29,399 bases of DNA from DAOSWM01 sp035380045. GTDB taxonomy: Bacteria > Bacteroidota > Bacteroidia > Bacteroidales > Tenuifilaceae. Location: positions 1 to 29,399 of the forward strand of contig DAOSWM010000038.1 of assembly GCA_035380045.1 (NCBI GenBank), written 5' to 3'. A program made the position numbers and the translations under genes. The notes under the pieces were generated by a model, which saw only the letters and a list, made by a program, of their open reading frames with translations, was not told where the DNA came from and searched no databases. Positions 24,643 through 29,399 of this stretch are shown here, piece by piece; position 1 is the first letter of the stretch; every line of letters begins with the position of its first letter.

Positions 24643-27600
24643 ATGAAAAGGATAATTTTAACCATTTTTGAGATCTTGCTATTCGTAAGCGTGTACTCTC
24701 AATCCTCCGACGGCTTCAGCTACCAGGCTGTAATCCGCGATGAAAATGGAAATCCAATTTCCAATCAAAATGTAGGGGTTCGCATTACCCTTCAGGATGC
24801 GTCTGCTACAACAAGTTACTATATAGAAATTCATTCTACTACCACATCTCCGCAGGGAGTGGTTTCGTTAACGGTTGGAGGTGGAACTGCTGAGTCGGGA
24901 GAATTTGCGACAGTTCCATGGTCAAGCGGAAATATACGAATGAAAGTTGAGGTTGACCCTTCTGGTGGAACAGCGTATATTGAGTTAGGAGTTACGCCAC
25001 TAAAGTCAGTTCCATATGCTTTTTTTGCCGCCAGTGGTAACCCTGGGCCACAGGGTGAAACAGGTGCTGATGGCCTTTCAGCATACCAAATCTGGCTGGC
25101 CCTTGGAAATACCGGTGCTGAGGCCGATTTTCTCGCTTCACTGGTTGGCTCTGAGGGAAAGTCAGCATACGAGGTTTGGTTAGAGGAAGGAAATTCAGGA
25201 ACCATTCAGGAATTTCTTGATTCCCTAAAGGGAAATGCTGGTGAGGCGGGAACCGATGGCCTATCAGCTTACGGAGTATGGCTGGAGCTAGGGAACACTG
25301 GCACTGAGGATGACTTTATTGCCTCACTGGCTGGTACGCCAGGAGTTGATGGAAAATCGGCGTACAATTTATGGATTGACGAGGGGAATACAGGAACAGT
25401 TTCTGACTTTATAGCATCGCTTAAGGGCAGCCAAGGGGAAGCTGGGGTTGGTGTTGAATCAACGGTTGGTAATGGTGATGGAACATTCACCATTAACTAT
25501 TCTGATGGAACCTCATTTACTACAGCAAATTTAACAGGTCCCGAGGGGCCTATGGGTGCTAGCTTATTTAATAGGGGAGGTTGGATTCTGAATGAAACAT
25601 ACAACCCAAACGATTATGTTTTCGCTCCGTCTTCAGCTAACCCTTTGGTGTCTTCTGTTTGGATTGTTAAATCTCAAAGTAGTTTCGTTTCGAGTAACGA
25701 ACCTTCACTAGATACTGAGAAATGGATCGAATTAAGTGCAATTCAAGGAGAGAAAGGTGAGTCTGGGATTTCTCTGAATTGGATTGGTTCTTTGGAAACA
25801 GAACCCCTTAACCCTTTGGTAAACGATGCCTACTACGATATAGGTCAAAAAAAATCGTATGTATACAATGGGTTTGGTTGGAGTCAAATTGCACAGGATG
25901 GATTGGAGGGGCCTCAGGGCGAAATCGGGCCTCAAGGTACTCAGGGGCCTGTTGGCCCTCAGGGGCCTCAAGGAGAGCCAGGTACTGGGCTCGTAAACAA
26001 GGGTAATTGGGTAACTGGAACTTACTACAATTCCGGAGAATATGTGTTTGCTGAATCTATTGAAAATCCTGCTGTTAATTCAATGTTTATTTGTCAAACT
26101 AATGGCTACTTGTCTGAAATAGCACCAAATATTGATGGTGATAATTGGGTAGAGTTCGAAGCACCAGAAGGTCCTCAGGGCGACCCAGGTNNNNNNNNNN
26201 NNNNNNNNNNNNNNNNNNNNNNNNNNNNNNNNNNNNNNNNNNNNNNNNNNNNNNNNNNNNNNNNNNNNNNNNNNNNNNNNNNNNNNNNNNAGGTCCTCAG
26301 GGCGACCCAGGTACTTCAATTAATTGGTTAGGTTCGTTGGATGTTGAACCCGAAACCCCTGAACATAACGATGCGTATTATAGCACCATCGAAAAAAAAT
26401 CATATATCTTCGATGGCGTGCTATGGCAAATTCTTGCTCAGGATGGAGGGGTTGGCCCTCAGGGTTCGATAGGGCCTGAAGGACCCCAAGGTCCACAGGG
26501 CGAAACTGGAGCCACAGGTTCTCAGGGGCCTGAAGGGCCACAGGGAGCCACAGGGCCACAGGGAGCACAGGGACCAAAAGGAGATACTGGCTCACAGGGT
26601 TTACCCGGACTTCCCATCGACTGGTTAGGCGAGTTTGAATCGGCTCCCACTTCCCCAAGTTTGAATCAAGCCTACTATAATACAACCGACGGCATTTCTT
26701 ATGTATGGACTAGCGAGGGCTGGGATGTAATGGCAAAGGATGGGATTCAGGGACCACAGGGAGCTGTCGGGCCACAGGGTCCGCAGGGTTCCAAAGGTGA
26801 TACGGGAGATACTGGCCCACAGGGAGCCCCCGGTGCCGATGGAGTATCGTTATCTTGGCTGGGAACCTTCACTAGTTTTCCTATATCACCCTCTGAAAAC
26901 GAGGCGTTTTATAACCAAACCCTTGGCAAGTCGTACATCTGGGATGGCGATTCGTGGGAATTAATTACTCAGGATGGTTTGCAAGGGATTCAGGGGCCAG
27001 TTGGGCCACAAGGCCCGCAAGGACCAGAGGGAGAGCCTGGTACTGGGCTTGTCAACCAGGGGAATTGGGTTTCAGGTACGTTATACGATTCGGGCGACTA
27101 CGTTTTTGCAGAATCGTCCACAACACCGGGGGTGAACTCAATGTTCATCTGTGAGACTGATGCCTATACTTCAACAACAGAACCGAAGGATGATGGAGCA
27201 AATTGGGTGGAATTTCAGGCTCCAGAAGGACCGCAGGGTCCACAAGGTGAAACTGGTCCTGCCGGCCCACAGGGAAATCCTGGCGTGTCGGTGCAGTGGC
27301 TGGGTGAACTGGCCAGTGCTCCGGTTAGCCCAACAGTTAATCAGGCTTACTACAACACAACCGATGGCAAGTCCTACGTATACAACGGCTCTACTTGGAG
27401 CATTATAGCGCAGGATGGCACCGTTGGTCCCGAGGGCCCAGTTGTGAGTGGAACCTCTGGCCAAATGCTGGTACACAATGGTACTAGCTGGACTGCCAGC
27501 TCGAATGTATTCACCGATGGTTCACAGAACGTGGGAGTTGGCACAACCTCACCAACAGCGAAGTTAGATGTAAACGGAACCATTCGAATTAGAGGCGGTT

Positions 27601-29399
27601 ACCCATCTTCTGGGATGGTCCTTACGTCTGATGGTACAGGGTTAGGCAGCTGGCAGGCTCCCTCTTACAGTAACTGGACAGTTTCAGGAAACAATATCTA
27701 CAATAGCAACTCAGGATTTGTTGGAATTAACATGGCTACCACCGATATGCAGAGCAATTTGGTTGTTAGGCAAACTGCAAGTCCAATGTCGGGTAATCGA
27801 ATTCTTCTAAATAGCCTTGCTGCCGATTTCAGGCAGAATACTGCTAGCAATGGATACGCATCTGGGATAAAGTTTACTTTGGGAAATACTAGTGCCTATA
27901 CCGGTACAGCTGCCATTGTTGCCGAGAGAACCGGCAGCTGGTCACAGGGTAGGCTCCACTTTGCAGTAAACGATGTAGGAGCTTCGGGAAAAGCAGACAT
28001 TCCCATAGCTATGACCATTGATGGTCCTAGTGGAGGGAAGGTAGGTATTGGAACCCTTACACCTACTGAGCAGCTTGATGTCCAGGGAAACATAAAAGCT
28101 AGCGGAGCACTTATTGGGCAGAGTTTACAAGTAGGAACTCCAGTTGTAGATCCAGAATCCCCATTATTTGTGGTTCGAAACAGTAACAACGAAATCGTAT
28201 TTGCTGTATACGAAAGCGGTGTACGAATGTACGTAGCTAGTGATGTAGGTAAGGCTGGCAGCAAGGGCGGTTTCGCCGTGGGCGGTTTAACCCAGAGCAA
28301 GGCAGGAGAAGAGTACTTCCGAGTAACCCCCGACAGTGTTCGTATCTATATTGATACAACAACCACAGTTACAAAGAGCGGTAGCAAGGGCGGTTTCGCC
28401 GTGGGCGGTTTAACCCAGAGCAAGGGCTTACCCTACGATTTAATGAAAGTTACAGGATATAGTACACGTATTTATGTAGATGGGGGAGCCGCAAAGAGTG
28501 GGAGTAAAGGAGGTTTCGCTGTTGGGGGTTTAACCCAAAGTAAATTAGCTTCTTCCGATTTCCTATACATTAGTCCCGATAGCGCTCGTATTTACATTGA
28601 TGATGATCCCTTAGGTAAAAGCGGAAGCAAAGGAGGCTTTGCTGTGGGTGGGCTAACCCAAAGTAAAGGAATAGCTGAAGACTACCTTCGCATTACCCGC
28701 GATAGTTCAAGGATATATGTTAATACTTCCCCTACAAAATCGGGGAGCAAGGGTGGTTTCGCCGTAGGTGGTCTTACTCAGAGCAAGGGAATTGAAGATA
28801 GGTTTATGGACATTACTCCCGAGAATTACCTTATTGGTCAGCAAGCGGGATTATTGCTTAACAATGGTCAGTATAACTCATTTATGGGATATCAAGCAGG
28901 TCGTAATGTAACTGATGGAAGTAAGAATGTTTATATTGGAACTGACGCAGGAATGAATAATAGTTTAGGTAATGAAAATATTTTTATCGGATACCGTACA
29001 GGTGCAGTTGGCGGTGCTGGGAATTTGAATACTTTCCTAGGTTTAGAGGCAGGGTTAGAAAATACCGGAGACGACAACACCTTTATTGGTTACCATGCTG
29101 GGTGGACTCACCAAAACAAAGGAGGGAATGTATACTTAGGTAGTAAAGCCGGAGAGAATTCTACCTACGGAGAGCAGAACGTTTTTATTGGTGAATCGGC
29201 CGGGCAAAAAACAACCTATGGTCATAAAAATGTGTTTATTGGGTTTCAGTCTGGGTTTAATAACACAGGTAGTTCTACTTTAGAATACTATGGGAGTTAC
29301 AATGTTTTCCTAGGAAATCAGAGTGGGTTTACAAATTCTACTGGCCGTTACAATGTGTTTTTAGGAAACTTAAGTGGGTATAGTAATATTTCTGGATAC
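24643..29399 (+). CDS. Giant secreted modular collagen-like/tail-fibre-like protein (runs off window)
   Basis: The signal peptide is about 1-19 (MKRIILTIFEILLFVSVYS). The N-terminal domain (20-125) begins SSDGFSYQAVIRDENGNP and ends VPYAFFAAS, a familiar start of Bacteroidota collagen-like surface proteins. Next come four SAYxxWL repeats, then collagen-like Gly-X-Y stretches alternating with three GNW...YNSGEYVF modules and five NWLGSL...AYYNT...KSYVYNG...AQDG modules. A section with VGVGTTSPTAKLDVNG and VGIGTLTPTEQLDVQG is typical of tail-fibre-like proteins. Five KSGSKGGFAVGG repeats and NVFIGxxAG beta-roll repeats follow. The frame appears broken at 26191-26290 only because the padding is 100 bases; the right-hand frame restarts at 26292 and I read no stop to 29399. 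Removing the padding and the duplicated 22 bases gives over 1500 residues. A C-terminal S74 chaperone or sorting domain may lie beyond the window. Confidence 0.85.
25072..25428 (+). repeat. Four SAYxxWL protein repeats
   Basis: Four copies of a roughly 26-residue unit, GxSAYxxWLxxGNTGTxxDFxxSLxG. The cores read SAYQIWLALGNTG, SAYEVWLEEGNSG, SAYGVWLELGNTG and SAYNLWIDEGNTG. They are separated by short Gly-rich collagen-like linkers. Similar units occur in phage tail fibres and bacterial collagen-like proteins; their role is probably in trimer assembly or display (inference). Confidence 0.9.
25553..27225 (+). repeat. Three GNWxxGTYYNSGEYVF modules
   Basis: Three copies at about 25553-25749, 25984-26172 and 27040-27225. 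Each has a Trp-rich start (RGGWILNETYNPNDYVF, KGNWVTGTYYNSGEYVF, QGNWVSGTLYDSGDYVF), then a W/MFIC or WIVK strand, and ends NWVEF or KWIEL. The W...Y..GDYV pattern resembles CBM5/12-like carbohydrate-binding modules, so glycan binding is plausible but not shown. Confidence 0.8.
25767..27420 (+). repeat. Five WLGxx...AYYNT...KSYVY...AQDG modules with collagen-like linkers
   Basis: Five copies of about 46 residues, starting near 25767, 26310, 26604, 26838 and 27283. Each begins with a WLG/WIG core, then PxxPxxNxAYYNT, then KSY(V/I)(Y/W), and ends W...(A/T)(Q/K)DG. Gly-X-Y runs rich in GPQG separate them, for example around 25902-25989 and 26448-26603. The gap at 26191-26290 falls in one such repeat. 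Confidence 0.88.
26191..26290. other. Assembly gap (100 N), artefactual frame break in the giant gene
   Basis: The 22 bases before the N run (26169-26190) are repeated exactly after it (26291-26312), ending GGCGACCCAGGT. Overlapping the two copies joins GPQGDPG to TSINWLG in one frame. The repeat could instead be genuine, with missing sequence, since GPQG units recur. Confidence 0.85.
28251..28820 (+). repeat. Five 40-41-residue KSGSKGGFAVGGLTQSK repeats
   Basis: Units start at 28251, 28374, 28494, 28617 and 28737 (periods 41, 40, 41, 40 residues). The first 17 residues are invariant except K-A-G for K-S-G in unit 1. The second half is loosely conserved as a DYLRITPDSxRIYID-type strand pair. 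At the DNA level units 1 and 2 share over 40 identical bases, while units 3 to 5 use many different synonymous codons, so the protein sequence is under strong constraint. The segment just before unit 1 (FVVRNSNNEIVFAVYESGVRMYV) looks like a capping module. Confidence 0.92.
28830..29399 (+). repeat. NVFIGxxAG beta-roll-type repeats
   Basis: About ten units of roughly 15-22 residues with the core N-(V/T/S)-(F/Y)-(I/L/M)-G-x-x-(A/S/T)-G, for example NVYIGTDAG, NIFIGYRTG, NTFLGLEAG, NTFIGYHAG, NVFIGESAG and NVFLGNQSG. This resembles the left-handed beta-roll repeats of YadA-type heads and many Bacteroidota tail-fibre-like proteins. The series continues to the window edge. Confidence 0.85.

Noticed and set aside
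26320..28300. Antisense and off-frame reading frames in the repeat region
   Set aside because: They are shadows of the Gly-X-Y and repeat coding strand; the plus frame from 26292 is continuously open and matches the modules.
24643..29399. Prophage tail-fibre locus
   Set aside because: The protein has a signal peptide, and no capsid, tail, terminase or integrase genes are nearby; a cell-surface protein fits better.

Overview
The window reads as chromosomal DNA from a Bacteroidota bacterium, probably Bacteroidales/Marinilabiliales-like; the genus cannot be told from sequence alone. Reasons: a fused MurF-alanine racemase, TAnnTTTG-type -7 promoter boxes, A-rich leaders with few clear Shine-Dalgarno sites, many short-lipobox lipoproteins, a TlpA-like lipoprotein thioredoxin, and a long secreted collagen-like/tail-fibre-like protein. 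It is a draft scaffold: four runs of exactly 100 N (5675-5774, 8703-8802, 16748-16847, 26191-26290) are padding, and three of them affect gene models. No rRNA, tRNA, CRISPR array, IS transposase or phage structural block was seen.

Left part (about 1-11100), all genes on the minus strand. In transcription order: a TlpA-like lipoprotein thioredoxin, a polyphosphate glucokinase-type ROK kinase (ppgK), ispE (middle lost in a gap), a secreted HExxH metalloprotease-like protein, an SOS-type cluster (umuD, umuC, then a SRAP/HMCES-type protein beyond a gapped spacer), a secreted endonuclease/exonuclease/phosphatase, a cation:proton antiporter, moeA and a short-form moaA. A perfect 18-bp palindrome sits just upstream of a Bacteroidota -7 box in front of umuD and is a candidate damage-response operator. 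A 14-bp tandem repeat family lies at the left edge and again around the umuC-SRAP spacer.

Middle (about 11100-17850). A 450-bp intergenic region holds a nested palindromic element. Then rsmI and a Bacteroidota-type acidic protein (minus) diverge from tdk and murF-alr (plus). A four-helix membrane protein (minus) and a two-FAS1-domain lipoprotein (plus) follow, ending at a clear bidirectional terminator.

Right part (17885-29399). A 1215-residue cytosolic hybrid histidine kinase (minus) is followed on the plus strand by a Yip1-type membrane protein, an AT-rich stretch with a DUF2268-like lipoprotein metalloprotease, and a giant secreted modular protein that runs off the window. That protein appears broken by the gap at 26191-26290, but the gap flanks share 22 identical bases; merging them restores one open frame from 24643 to the window end (over 1500 residues). 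It carries a signal peptide, four SAYxxWL repeats, collagen-like Gly-X-Y stretches alternating with two kinds of aromatic module, a tail-fibre-like section, five near-invariant KSGSKGGFAVGGLTQSK repeats and a series of NVFIGxxAG-type beta-roll repeats. It is the most interesting object here.
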